From the NCBI GenBank assembly GCA_030052355.1, contig JASIGS010000085.1, positions 1 to 7,484 on the forward strand: a DNA stretch of 7,484 nt, in the 5' to 3' direction. The translations under genes and the position numbers were made by a program. The notes under the pieces are model-generated. The model did no database searches. It was not told the DNA's origin and was given only the letters and a program-made list of their open reading frames with translations. This document shows positions 1 to 5,320 of the stretch, one piece after another. Each line of letters begins with the position of its first letter. Position 1 is the first letter of the stretch. The stretch comes from Streptosporangiaceae bacterium. Its GTDB lineage: Bacteria; Actinomycetota; Actinomycetes; Streptosporangiales; Streptosporangiaceae.

Positions 1-825
1 TTAGACGGGACCGAGCTCGCCTGTCACATCCAAGGTGAGGGCGAGCCAGTGCTGTGCATCCCGGGCGGTCCGATGCGAGCCTCCGTCTACCTCGGCGACC
101 TCGGCGGGCTGTCGGCGCACCGGCAGCTGGTCATGCTGGACCTGCGCGGCACCGGCGGGTCGGCCGCACCGGCCGATCCCGGTAGCTATCGCTGCGATCG
201 GCAGGTAGAAGACATCGCCGCGCTGCAAGACCACCTTGGCCTCGACGTCGCGGACCTGCTGGCACACTCGGCCGGTGCCAACATCGCCGTCCAGTACGCG
301 GCCAGGCATCCGGGCCGCGTGCGCAAACTCACCTTGGTCACGCCCAGCGGGCGAGCCGTCGGCCTGGATCCGACCAGCGAGAGCCGCCGCCAGGTCGTGA
401 TGCTTCGCGAGAGCGAGTCCTGGTTCGCGGGCGCGGCCGCCGCTTTCGAGCGCGTCGACGCCGGCACTGCGACCGACGAGGACTGGGACGCGATGGCTCC
501 CTTCTTCTACGGGCGCTGGGACGCGACGGCGCAGGCTCACTCGGCCGCCAATGAGACGCAGGTCAACGACGAAGCAGCCGAAGTCTTCGCGGCCGAGGGT
601 GCTTTCGACCCTCCGGCCACCCGGGCCGCGCTCGCCGCGTTCGGATCGCCGGTGCTCGTGGTCGCCGGGAGCGTCGACTTGCAGTGGCCGCCGGACGTGC
701 TGGCCGAGTTCGCGGGCTTCTTCCCGCGATGCCAGTTCGTCATCCAGGCCGGCGCGGGTCACTACCCGTGGCTCGACGACGCCAGCCGGTTCGTCGAGAC
801 CGTCAGCGCCTTCCTGGACGACTAG
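1..825 (+). CDS. Alpha/beta hydrolase, proline iminopeptidase-like (5' end outside window)
   Basis: The frame is open from base 1 to the TAG at 823-825, so 274 residues are visible and the start lies just left of the window. The protein begins in the middle of an N-terminal strand (LDGTELACHIQGEGEP), so probably only about 5-15 residues are missing. Seen: an oxyanion-loop segment PGGPM in the place of the HGGPG of S33 proline iminopeptidases, a DLRGTGGS turn, and the nucleophile elbow AHSAGA with Ser codon at 268-270. Asp (676-678, in AGSVDLQW) and His (760-762, in AGAGHYPW) complete the catalytic triad. All triad residues are present, so it should be an active serine hydrolase, probably cytoplasmic. 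The substrate cannot be read from sequence: peptidase, esterase or other activities are all possible. It ends 22 bp from the convergent soxR stop. A rare TTA codon is at 1-3. Confidence 0.9.
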   Translation, partial: LDGTELACHIQGEGEPVLCIPGGPMRASVYLGDLGGLSAHRQLVMLDLRGTGGSAAPADPGSYRCDRQVEDIAALQDHLGLDVADLLAHSAGANIAVQYAARHPGRVRKLTLVTPSGRAVGLDPTSESRRQVVMLRESESWFAGAAAAFERVDAGTATDEDWDAMAPFFYGRWDATAQAHSAANETQVNDEAAEVFAAEGAFDPPATRAALAAFGSPVLVVAGSVDLQWPPDVLAEFAGFFPRCQFVIQAGAGHYPWLDDASRFVETVSAFLDD

Positions 826-847
826 CGAGGACAGGGCGCAACAGTGG

Positions 848-1306
848 TTACTCAGGCGGCGTGTCGCCGAGCAGCCAGCGCGCTCCCGGCCCGCGGGTCG
901 CGGCCGTGTCTTCGGGGTTGTAGAGACGGCAGGTGCGCAGTGACAGGCAGCCGCAGCCGACGCAGCTGTTGAGCGTGCCGCGGAGCCGCTGCAGTTCGGC
1001 GATTCGCTCGTCGATGCGGCGGATCCAGGTCGCTGACACCCTGTTCCAGTCTGTCTTGTTCGGCGCGCGCTCGTCCGGTAGCCGGGCCAGCGCGACGCGA
1101 ACCTCGTCCAGGCTGAGCCCGACCGTCTGAGCGGCGCGGACGAACGCGACCCGGCGCAGCATCACGCGGGCGTACCGGCGCTGCCCGCCCGCGGTTCGCT
1201 CCGAGGAGATCAGCCCGAGCTGCTCGTAGTAACGCAGCGCCGATGGCGCGACCCCCGCACGGCGCGCCAGCTCGCCTATGGTGACCCGGTCCGCTAGCTT
1301 AGCCAT
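848..1306 (-). CDS. soxR: Redox-sensing MerR-family regulator SoxR
   Basis: The protein has 152 residues, close to E. coli SoxR (154). An N-terminal MerR winged helix-turn-helix (residues about 8-50, with TIGELARRAGVAPSALRYYE and QRRY) is followed by a dimerisation coiled coil (about 75-112) and the [2Fe-2S] cluster motif. Cys115, Cys118, Cys120 and Cys126 sit in CVGCGCLSLRTC, the C-x2-C-x-C-x5-C spacing specific to SoxR. The tail GARWLLGD resembles the end of E. coli SoxR. Known for the family: the oxidised cluster turns the bound dimer into an activator, and in actinomycetes it responds mainly to redox-cycling compounds rather than running a global superoxide response. The start is ATG at 1306-1304. 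There is only a weak GGGA upstream, and a TATGAT -10 lies so close that the mRNA has almost no leader. It is divergent from the transketolase genes, with a SoxR box between them, so autoregulation is likely. Confidence 0.95.
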   Translation of the reverse strand: MAKLADRVTIGELARRAGVAPSALRYYEQLGLISSERTAGGQRRYARVMLRRVAFVRAAQTVGLSLDEVRVALARLPDERAPNKTDWNRVSATWIRRIDERIAELQRLRGTLNSCVGCGCLSLRTCRLYNPEDTAATRGPGARWLLGDTPPE

Positions 1307-1314
1307 CGTTCCCG

Positions 1315-1320
1315 ATCATA
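1315..1320 (-). promoter_or_regulatory. Putative -10 element of soxR (TATGAT)
   Basis: On the minus strand the hexamer TATGAT matches the sigma-70-type -10 consensus at five of six positions. It lies 8 bp before the soxR ATG, so transcription would start at or within a few bases of the start codon. No good -35 is visible at 17 bp. The nearest candidate, TTCAAG, is 20 bp upstream and lies inside the SoxR dyad, which would let SoxR binding affect its own promoter. This is inferred from sequence only. Confidence 0.5.
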
Positions 1321-1325
1321 GCCTC

Positions 1326-1356
1326 TTGACTTCAAGCCGACTTGAAGTTGCAGCAT
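1326..1356 (+). promoter_or_regulatory. SoxR-type activated promoter for the transketolase operon
   Basis: A -35 TTGACT (1326-1331) is followed by a 19-bp spacer and a weak -10 CAGCAT (1351-1356). Over-long 19-20 bp spacers holding an operator are characteristic of promoters activated by MerR-family proteins, which distort the DNA to realign the two hexamers. The predicted start of transcription is about 1363-1364, coinciding with an in-frame ATG. The -35 is strong and the -10 poor, as expected for a promoter needing activation. Confidence 0.6.
1329..1348. promoter_or_regulatory. SoxR box (operator dyad)
   Basis: A perfect 8-bp inverted repeat, ACTTCAAG (1329-1336) and CTTGAAGT (1341-1348), surrounds the 4-bp centre CCGA. 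The core CTTCAAG-n4-CTTGAAG has the same architecture as the E. coli soxS box CCTCAAG-TTAA-CTTGAGG, differing in each half at one symmetric position. It lies between soxR and the transketolase genes and inside the promoter spacer. No other copy was noticed in the window. Confidence 0.85.
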
Positions 1357-1363
1357 GTTTGGC

Positions 1364-2095
1364 ATGACGATGTCGCAGCTTGCCACGCATGGATACGCCG
1401 ACCTTCGGCCCTTCATGGCGCTGATGTCCGGCGACGAGAAGCACGACCCGGCGTCAACGTCGACGCTGGACGTGCTGTGGGTCCTCTACGACCGGGTTCT
1501 GGCGGTAGATCCACCCCACCCGGAAGCGCCAGGACGCGACCGGTTCCTGCTGTCGAAGGGTCACGGCCCGACGGCGTACTACGCGGTCCTCGCGGCAAAG
1601 GGGTTCATCGAACCAGACGTACTGCCGGGATTCGCCGGCTTCGACTCACCGCTTGGCCACCACCCGGACCGCACGCTGATCCCTGGCGTCGAGATCGGCA
1701 GCGGCTCGCTCGGACACGGCCTGGGCCTCGCGGTCGGGACGGCGCTCGGCCTGCGCGCGCGAGGGCTGCGCCGTCAGCGCGTGTTCGTCCTGGTCGGCGA
1801 CGCCGAGCTGGACGAGGGCTCCAACCACGAGGCGATCGCGTTCGCGGGCGCGATCGGCCTGGACAACCTGCACGCGGTGGTGGTCGACAACGCTTCATCG
1901 ACCCTCGGCTGGTCCGGCGGCGTCGTGACCCGGTTCGAGCGCGAGGGCTGGTCGGCCGTCACGGCCGACGGCCGCGACCACGACGCGCTGGAGGCCGCGT
2001 TCACCGCCGAGCACACCGGGCGGCCGCACGTCGTGATCGCCGCGGTCGAGCCCAAGGACTCCCCGGTCGCCCGGCCGGCGACCCACGTCCGGTAG
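1364..2095 (+). CDS. Split transketolase, N-terminal (TPP-binding) subunit
   Basis: This is the pyrimidine/diphosphate-binding half of a two-gene transketolase, 243 residues from ATG 1364. Seen: HDPASTSTLDVLWVLYDRVL (about 27-46) in the place of the usual GHPGGSLSA-DIL helix; SKGHGPTAYYAVLA (65-78, His67); GSGSLGHGLGLAVG (112-125, His118); and the TPP/metal motif GDAELDEGSNHEA (145-157), ending at VVVDNASS. The third Gly of the classic GDG is Ala, and the terminal NN is DN (175-176). At 243 residues it is slightly shorter than common N-terminal subunits (about 270). In-frame starts exist at 1355, 1364 and 1370. I chose 1364 because the predicted transcript begins there; 1355 lies within the -10. 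The TGA-free gap to the partner gene is 9 bp, so one mRNA is likely. Donor and acceptor sugars are unknown; a DXPS-like or specialised-metabolism role is possible. Confidence 0.87.
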   Translation: MTMSQLATHGYADLRPFMALMSGDEKHDPASTSTLDVLWVLYDRVLAVDPPHPEAPGRDRFLLSKGHGPTAYYAVLAAKGFIEPDVLPGFAGFDSPLGHHPDRTLIPGVEIGSGSLGHGLGLAVGTALGLRARGLRRQRVFVLVGDAELDEGSNHEAIAFAGAIGLDNLHAVVVDNASSTLGWSGGVVTRFEREGWSAVTADGRDHDALEAAFTAEHTGRPHVVIAAVEPKDSPVARPATHVR

Positions 2096-2104
2096 GGAGC
2101 AGCG

Positions 2105-3001
2105 ATGGATACCATGCGCGAGCGCTTCGCGGCCGCGGCCACCGAGCTGCTGGACAGCGATCCCCGGGTGGCCGTCGTCCTCGCCGACATCACCACGTCA
2201 CAGTTCGAGTCGGCGGCTGCCCGTCACCCAGACCGGGTGATCAACGTCGGCATCCGCGAGCAGCTCCTGATCGGCGTGACCGGCGGCCTGGCCCTCGCCG
2301 GGCTGCGGCCGATCGCGCACACGTTCCCCTCGTTCCTGGTGGAGCGGCCGTTCGAGCAGGTGAAGCTCGACATCGGGCACCAGGACGTGGGCGCGGTGCT
2401 GGTCAGCTCCGGAGGCTCCTACGACATGTCCACCGAGGGCCGCACCCACCAGGCACCCGGTGACGTCGCCCTGATCGACACCCTCGACGGCTGGACGATC
2501 CACGTGCCCGGGCACCCGGACGAGGCTGAGTCGCTGCTGCGTCACGCCGTCGCCGGTGATGACCGGGTCTACCTGCGGCTGTCCAGCGAGAGCAACCCCG
2601 GGCCGCGAGCCATCACGCCGGCCCGCTTCCTGGTCGTACGCACCGGCCGGCGCGGCACCGTGGTCGCGGTCGGGCCGATGCTGCAGCCGGTGCTCGACGC
2701 GGTCGCCGACCTGGACGTGACGGTGCTGTACGCCGCGACCGTGCGGCCGTTCGACAACGCCACCCTGCGGAGCGCGGTCGGGGAGTCGGACACCGCGGAC
2801 GTCGTGCTGGTCGAGCCGTACCTCGCCGGAACCTCCAACCGCGAGGTTGACGAGGCGCTCATCGACCTGTCGCACCGTGTGCTCGGTCTCGGAGTCGGCC
2901 GCACCGAGCTGCGCCGCTATGGCACCCCCGCCGAGCACGCCGCCGCGCACGGCCTGGATGCTGTCTCGCTGCGCCTGCGGATATCTGACTTCCTGCGCTG
3001 A
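2105..3001 (+). CDS. Split transketolase, C-terminal subunit
   Basis: The protein has 298 residues and holds the pyrimidine-binding and C-terminal transketolase domains. The segment INVGIREQLLIGVTGGLALAG (about 46-66) contains Glu52, the residue that in this family activates the TPP aminopyrimidine across the subunit interface. The EGRTHQAPGD segment corresponds to the DG-x-THQ loop of transketolases. The C-terminal domain follows (about 175-298), with VVAVGPMLQPVLDAV and a final RYGTPAEHAAAHGLD tail. The start ATG at 2105 has a GGGAG Shine-Dalgarno a few bases upstream, after the stop of the N-terminal subunit. The two products should form an alpha2beta2 enzyme transferring two-carbon ketol units between sugars or aldehydes. 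The substrate cannot be read from sequence. Confidence 0.9.
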   Translation: MDTMRERFAAAATELLDSDPRVAVVLADITTSQFESAAARHPDRVINVGIREQLLIGVTGGLALAGLRPIAHTFPSFLVERPFEQVKLDIGHQDVGAVLVSSGGSYDMSTEGRTHQAPGDVALIDTLDGWTIHVPGHPDEAESLLRHAVAGDDRVYLRLSSESNPGPRAITPARFLVVRTGRRGTVVAVGPMLQPVLDAVADLDVTVLYAATVRPFDNATLRSAVGESDTADVVLVEPYLAGTSNREVDEALIDLSHRVLGLGVGRTELRRYGTPAEHAAAHGLDAVSLRLRISDFLR

Positions 3002-3121
3002 CCGGCCGGCCGCGTCTCGCCTCCGCGACCGTCACCGGTACTCTCGTGCGTTGCTGCTGGCCCGTCAGCGTCAGAACGGCCAGAAAAGCCGCTGGTGGCA
3101 TGGCACGTTGGAGGCGATGAC
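3002..3121 (+). other. Intergenic spacer, transketolase to amine oxidase
   Basis: This 120-bp gap has no gene. It contains a 6-bp inverted repeat CTGGCC (3057-3062) / GGCCAG (3078-3083) with a 15-nt loop holding a tandem GTCAG, followed by AAAA on the plus strand. No convincing -35/-10 pair was seen, so the amine oxidase may be read through from the transketolase promoter or have its own weak promoter. The hairpin is too short to be called a terminator with confidence. Confidence 0.3.
3110..3114 (+). promoter_or_regulatory. Ribosome binding site fixing the amine oxidase start (GGAGG)
   Basis: GGAGG is 7 nt before ATG 3122, which makes that ATG the likely start rather than the in-frame GTG at 3095. 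The GTG has no Shine-Dalgarno and would place extra residues before the conserved N-terminal dinucleotide-binding strand. Confidence 0.8.
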
Positions 3122-4474
3122 ATGACCGATTCGGCCGACGTCCTGGTGGTCGGTGCCGGGCTCGCCGGACTGACGGCCGCGCGCGACATCGCGGCCGCGG
3201 GACGGTCGGTGATCGTCCTCGAGGCTAGGGACCGGGTCGGCGGGAGAACCGTCAACCAGGAAATCGGCGACGGCAAGATCGTCGAGATGGGCGGCCAGTG
3301 GGCCGGGCCGACCCAGGACCGGGTGCTCGCGCTCGCCGCCGAGCTCGGTATCGGCACCTATCCCACGTATGACGAGGGCAAGAAGGTGCTGCACTTCAAC
3401 GGCAAGCGCGGCCTGTATTCCGGCACGATCCCGCGGCTGAGCCCGCTGGTGCTCGTCGACGTCGGCCAGGCGCAGGCCCGGCTGGAGGCGCTGGCCAAGA
3501 AGGTGCCGCTCGACGCGCCGTGGACCGCGAAGTCCGCCGACCGGCTCGACGGCCAGACCTTCGAGACGTGGATACGCCGGAACACCGCGACCCGGAGCGC
3601 CAGGACCCTGCTCGCCCTCGGCGCCGAGGCAGTGTTCGCCGCCGAGCCCGGCGACCTGTCGATGCTGCACGTGCTGTTCTACAGCCACTCCGGCGGTTCG
3701 TTCCAGCGGCTCATCGACACAACGGGCGGCGCACAGCAGGACCGGTTCGAAGGCGGCTCGGCGCTGATCGCGCAGCGCCTGGCCGCCAAGCTCGGCGACA
3801 TCGTGCGGCTCGGCGCGCCCGTCAGCCGGATCAGCGTGGCCGGTGACAAGGTAACGGCTGCCACGGGAGCCGGACGGTTCGACGGCCGCAGCGTCGTGGT
3901 GGCCACGCCCCCGCTGCTTGCCGGGCGGATCGAGTACGACCCGGCGCTGCCGCACTGGCGCGACCAGCTCACCCAGCGGACCCCGATGGGCTCGGTGATC
4001 AAGTGCCAGGTCATCTACGACGAGCCCTTCTGGCGCAAGGAAGGGCTGTCTGGCCAGGCCACAGGTGACGGCGAGGGCTCCAGGGTGGTCTTCGACAACA
4101 CGCCGCGCGACGGTTCGCCCGGCGTCCTGCTGGCCTTCCTCGAGGGCGACGAGGCGCGTCGGCTCGGCCGCGAGCCGCTGGAGGTCAGGCGCCAGGCCGT
4201 CGTGGACTCGCTGGTCCGCTACTTCGGGCCGCGGGCGGGCAAGCCTGAGCGGTTCATCGAGCTGGACTGGCAGCAGGAGCGGTGGAGCGGCGGCTGCTAC
4301 GGCACGCTGTTCGGGCCCAACGTCTGGACCCGCTACGGGCAGGCGCTGCGCGAGCCGGTCGGCCCCATCCACTGGGCCGGCACGGAGACCGCCTCCGTCT
4401 GGTCCGGCTACATGGACGGCGCTGTCAGGTCCGGCGAGCAGGTCGCCAAGGCTGTGCTCGCCGGACTGCCGTAG
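3122..4474 (+). CDS. Flavin-containing monoamine oxidase-like amine oxidase
   Basis: The protein has 450 residues, the usual size of bacterial FAD amine oxidases. The N-terminal Rossmann fold is VLVVGAGLAGL (7-17), then LEARDRVGGRT (33-43) and MGGQWAGPTQDR (56-67). The substrate domain includes IKCQVIYDEPFWRKEGL, with Lys294 aligning with the conserved active-site Lys of MAO. The C-terminal part has RWSGGCYG, with Cys392 matching the cysteine that carries 8-alpha-S-cysteinyl FAD in human MAO. Tyr393 and Tyr430 (in WSGYMDGAV) match the two aromatic-cage tyrosines, and HWAGTETA is the FAD-binding signature. Expected reaction: amine + O2 + H2O to aldehyde + NH3 + H2O2, in the cytoplasm since no signal peptide is seen. 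Bacterial putrescine and tyramine oxidases are the nearest known functions; the substrate is not assignable. It lies downstream of the transketolase pair and is possibly co-regulated. Confidence 0.93.
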   Translation: MTDSADVLVVGAGLAGLTAARDIAAAGRSVIVLEARDRVGGRTVNQEIGDGKIVEMGGQWAGPTQDRVLALAAELGIGTYPTYDEGKKVLHFNGKRGLYSGTIPRLSPLVLVDVGQAQARLEALAKKVPLDAPWTAKSADRLDGQTFETWIRRNTATRSARTLLALGAEAVFAAEPGDLSMLHVLFYSHSGGSFQRLIDTTGGAQQDRFEGGSALIAQRLAAKLGDIVRLGAPVSRISVAGDKVTAATGAGRFDGRSVVVATPPLLAGRIEYDPALPHWRDQLTQRTPMGSVIKCQVIYDEPFWRKEGLSGQATGDGEGSRVVFDNTPRDGSPGVLLAFLEGDEARRLGREPLEVRRQAVVDSLVRYFGPRAGKPERFIELDWQQERWSGGCYGTLFGPNVWTRYGQALREPVGPIHWAGTETASVWSGYMDGAVRSGEQVAKAVLAGLP

Positions 4475-4493
4475 CCGTATAAAGGCAGCGGCT
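4466..4493. terminator. Possible shared terminator of convergent genes
   Basis: Two alternative short hairpins occupy the 18-bp gap between the amine oxidase stop and the GNAT stop. They are CTGCC (4466-4470) with GGCAG (4484-4488), and AGCCG (4473-4477) with CGGCT (4489-4493). Neither has a T-tract, so termination is only inferred from the tail-to-tail position. Confidence 0.3.
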
Positions 4494-5050
4494 CAGTCGA
4501 TCCAGTACCGGCGTACCGGCGGTGTTGGCGGCAGCGTGGACTCGAGGCCGTCCAGCCGGCCACCGCACTTCTCGATCACGGCTACCGACCCGGCGTTGTC
4601 GTCGTCGCAGGTCACCAGCACGCGGTCGACCCCGAGGGCGCGCGCGACGACGAGGCTCTGCCGCAGGATCTCGGTCGCGTGACCGCGACGCCGGTACCGC
4701 GGGAGCACACCGTAGCCGATGTGACCGCCGATACGGACGAGGTACTCGTTCAGCTCGTGCCGGATCGACGTCCGCCCGACGATCGCCCCGTCGGCCTCTG
4801 CGACCAGGAAGGTGGCGGGCACGCGCCCCGACGGCAGGTCGCGGCCCAGCCGGTAGTCGTCCAGCGAGCGCAGCCAGGCCTGCCACGACTCCGCCTCGTC
4901 CAGGCCCAGGCCGAACGTGAACCCGTCGGCCGCCATGGCGGCGTGACCGGCCCGGAACTCGGCCTCGTCATCGGCCCGGACGGGCCGGAGCCGGAGCGCC
5001 TGCGGCTGCTGGCGCCCGGCGTTGTCCGGGGCGGTGCTTTCCGTGGTCAC
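4493..5050 (-). CDS. GNAT-family N-acetyltransferase
   Basis: The protein has 185 residues. After a disordered 18-residue N-terminus, LRLRPVRADDEAEF begins the GNAT fold. The acetyl-CoA core is HIGYGVLPRYRRRGHATEIL (110-129), with the pyrophosphate loop R120-R-R-G-H-A125. It is followed by DDDNAGSVAVIEKCGGR (149-165), the usual Asn-x-x-Ser-x-x-x-Ile motif B, and a C-terminal RRYWID. Members of this subgroup are often annotated as general acetyltransferases, and the acceptor is unknown. The start is GTG at 5050-5048 with no Shine-Dalgarno. A weak TAGCCT lies about 6 bp upstream, so a leaderless message is possible. It converges on the amine oxidase and there is no sign of operon partners. Confidence 0.88.
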   Translation of the reverse strand: MTTESTAPDNAGRQQPQALRLRPVRADDEAEFRAGHAAMAADGFTFGLGLDEAESWQAWLRSLDDYRLGRDLPSGRVPATFLVAEADGAIVGRTSIRHELNEYLVRIGGHIGYGVLPRYRRRGHATEILRQSLVVARALGVDRVLVTCDDDNAGSVAVIEKCGGRLDGLESTLPPTPPVRRYWID

Positions 5051-5078
5051 CGGAACAGGCTAGCGGCCGGCGCAGGGC

Positions 5079-5106
5079 CACGGGTCAGCAAGGTTGCTGA
5101 CCCGTG
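5079..5106. repeat. Perfect 28-bp dyad between GNAT and riboswitch/EamA genes
   Basis: CACGGGTCAGCAA (5079-5091) and TTGCTGACCCGTG (5094-5106) are exact reverse complements around GG. The dyad sits 28 bp upstream of the GNAT start and about 20 bp upstream of the putative promoter of the transporter leader. With 13-bp arms and no adjacent T-tract in either direction, it looks more like an operator for a dimeric (TetR- or GntR-like) regulator than a terminator. Transcribed, it would also form an 11-bp stem with a 6-nt loop. No regulator gene is adjacent. Confidence 0.7.
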
Positions 5107-5125
5107 AACTCGGAGCGTCCGGCAG

Positions 5126-5155
5126 ATGACGATCGGGCGGTCGCTGAGATAGGTT
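5126..5155 (+). promoter_or_regulatory. Putative promoter of the riboswitch-EamA transcript
   Basis: ATGACG (5126-5131, four of six to TTGACA) is followed by an 18-bp spacer and TAGGTT (5150-5155, a -10 type often seen in actinobacteria). Transcription would begin near 5162, immediately before the first paired base of the aptamer at about 5166. That agreement supports the call, but both hexamers are individually weak. Confidence 0.5.
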
Positions 5156-5163
5156 GTTGGTCA

Positions 5164-5320
5164 GCATGTGGTTGCGCCTAGGGTTCCGCGTCCTCCCCGC
5201 AGCGGGCGACCACAACCAGGGGAACGGCGGGCTGGACCGAGCGGCGCCAGGAACCTGTCCGCGAAGCTTTATCGGCGGCAGGTGAACACCTGACGGGATA
5301 AAAACCCCGAGGGCTCATAT
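5164..5320 (+). ncRNA. ykkC-family riboswitch aptamer, subtype-2-like
   Basis: The conserved ykkC blocks occur in order: GCGCCTAGGGTTCC (5174-5187), GGACCGAGCGGCGCCAGG (5234-5251), and ACACCTGACGGGATAAAAA followed by CCCC (5286-5308). GCGCC (5174-5178) pairs with GGCGC (5243-5247). A P3 hairpin is formed by ACCTG-T-CCGC (5253-5262) and GCGG-CAGGT (5275-5283), closed by CAGG (5248-5251) with CCTG (5289-5292). A P0-like helix can form between ATGTGG (5166-5171) and TCATAT (5315-5320). From memory of published consensuses, guanidine-I RNAs carry CUGGUCCGAGAG and ACACGGAGGGA. The ppGpp/PRPP group carries GGACCGAGCGGUACAGG, ACACCU and an added P0, which is what is seen here. The ligand is therefore more likely a phosphorylated nucleotide or related anion than guanidine, but it is not determined. 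The P2 segment between the first two blocks is unusually long. Confidence 0.83.

Noticed and set aside
1..762. 253-codon minus-strand frame opposite the hydrolase
   Set aside because: The plus strand shows a complete alpha/beta hydrolase triad in the right order. The antisense product has no recognisable features.
1342..2463. 373-codon plus-strand frame overlapping both transketolase genes
   Set aside because: Its product is arginine- and proline-rich without domains, it crosses the boundary of two well-supported genes, and it starts inside the SoxR box.
3095..3121. GTG 3095 as the amine oxidase start
   Set aside because: It has no Shine-Dalgarno, and the added residues MAWHVGGDD precede the normal N-terminus. 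GGAGG is ideally spaced for ATG 3122.
3071..4372. 433-codon open frame on the minus strand opposite the amine oxidase
   Set aside because: It is antisense to a gene with unmistakable FAD-binding and MAO motifs. Its translation is low-complexity and Arg/Gly/Pro-rich with no recognisable domain, as usual for GC-rich shadow frames.
5079..5106. Rho-independent terminator at the 28-bp dyad
   Set aside because: There is no T-run on either strand, and it lies upstream of the starts of both flanking genes rather than after a stop.
4679..5107. 142-codon plus-strand frame opposite the GNAT gene
   Set aside because: It is antisense to clear acetyl-CoA-binding motifs. Its composition is typical of a shadow frame, and it has no ribosome site or recognisable domain.
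5164..5320. Guanidine-I (ykkC subtype 1) identity of the riboswitch
   Set aside because: It was considered because DMT-superfamily exporters are classic guanidine-I targets. The core lacks CUGGUCCGAGAG and ACACGG, and instead has GGACCGAGCGG, ACACCT and a P0 helix. I keep it as the main alternative but not the preferred call.
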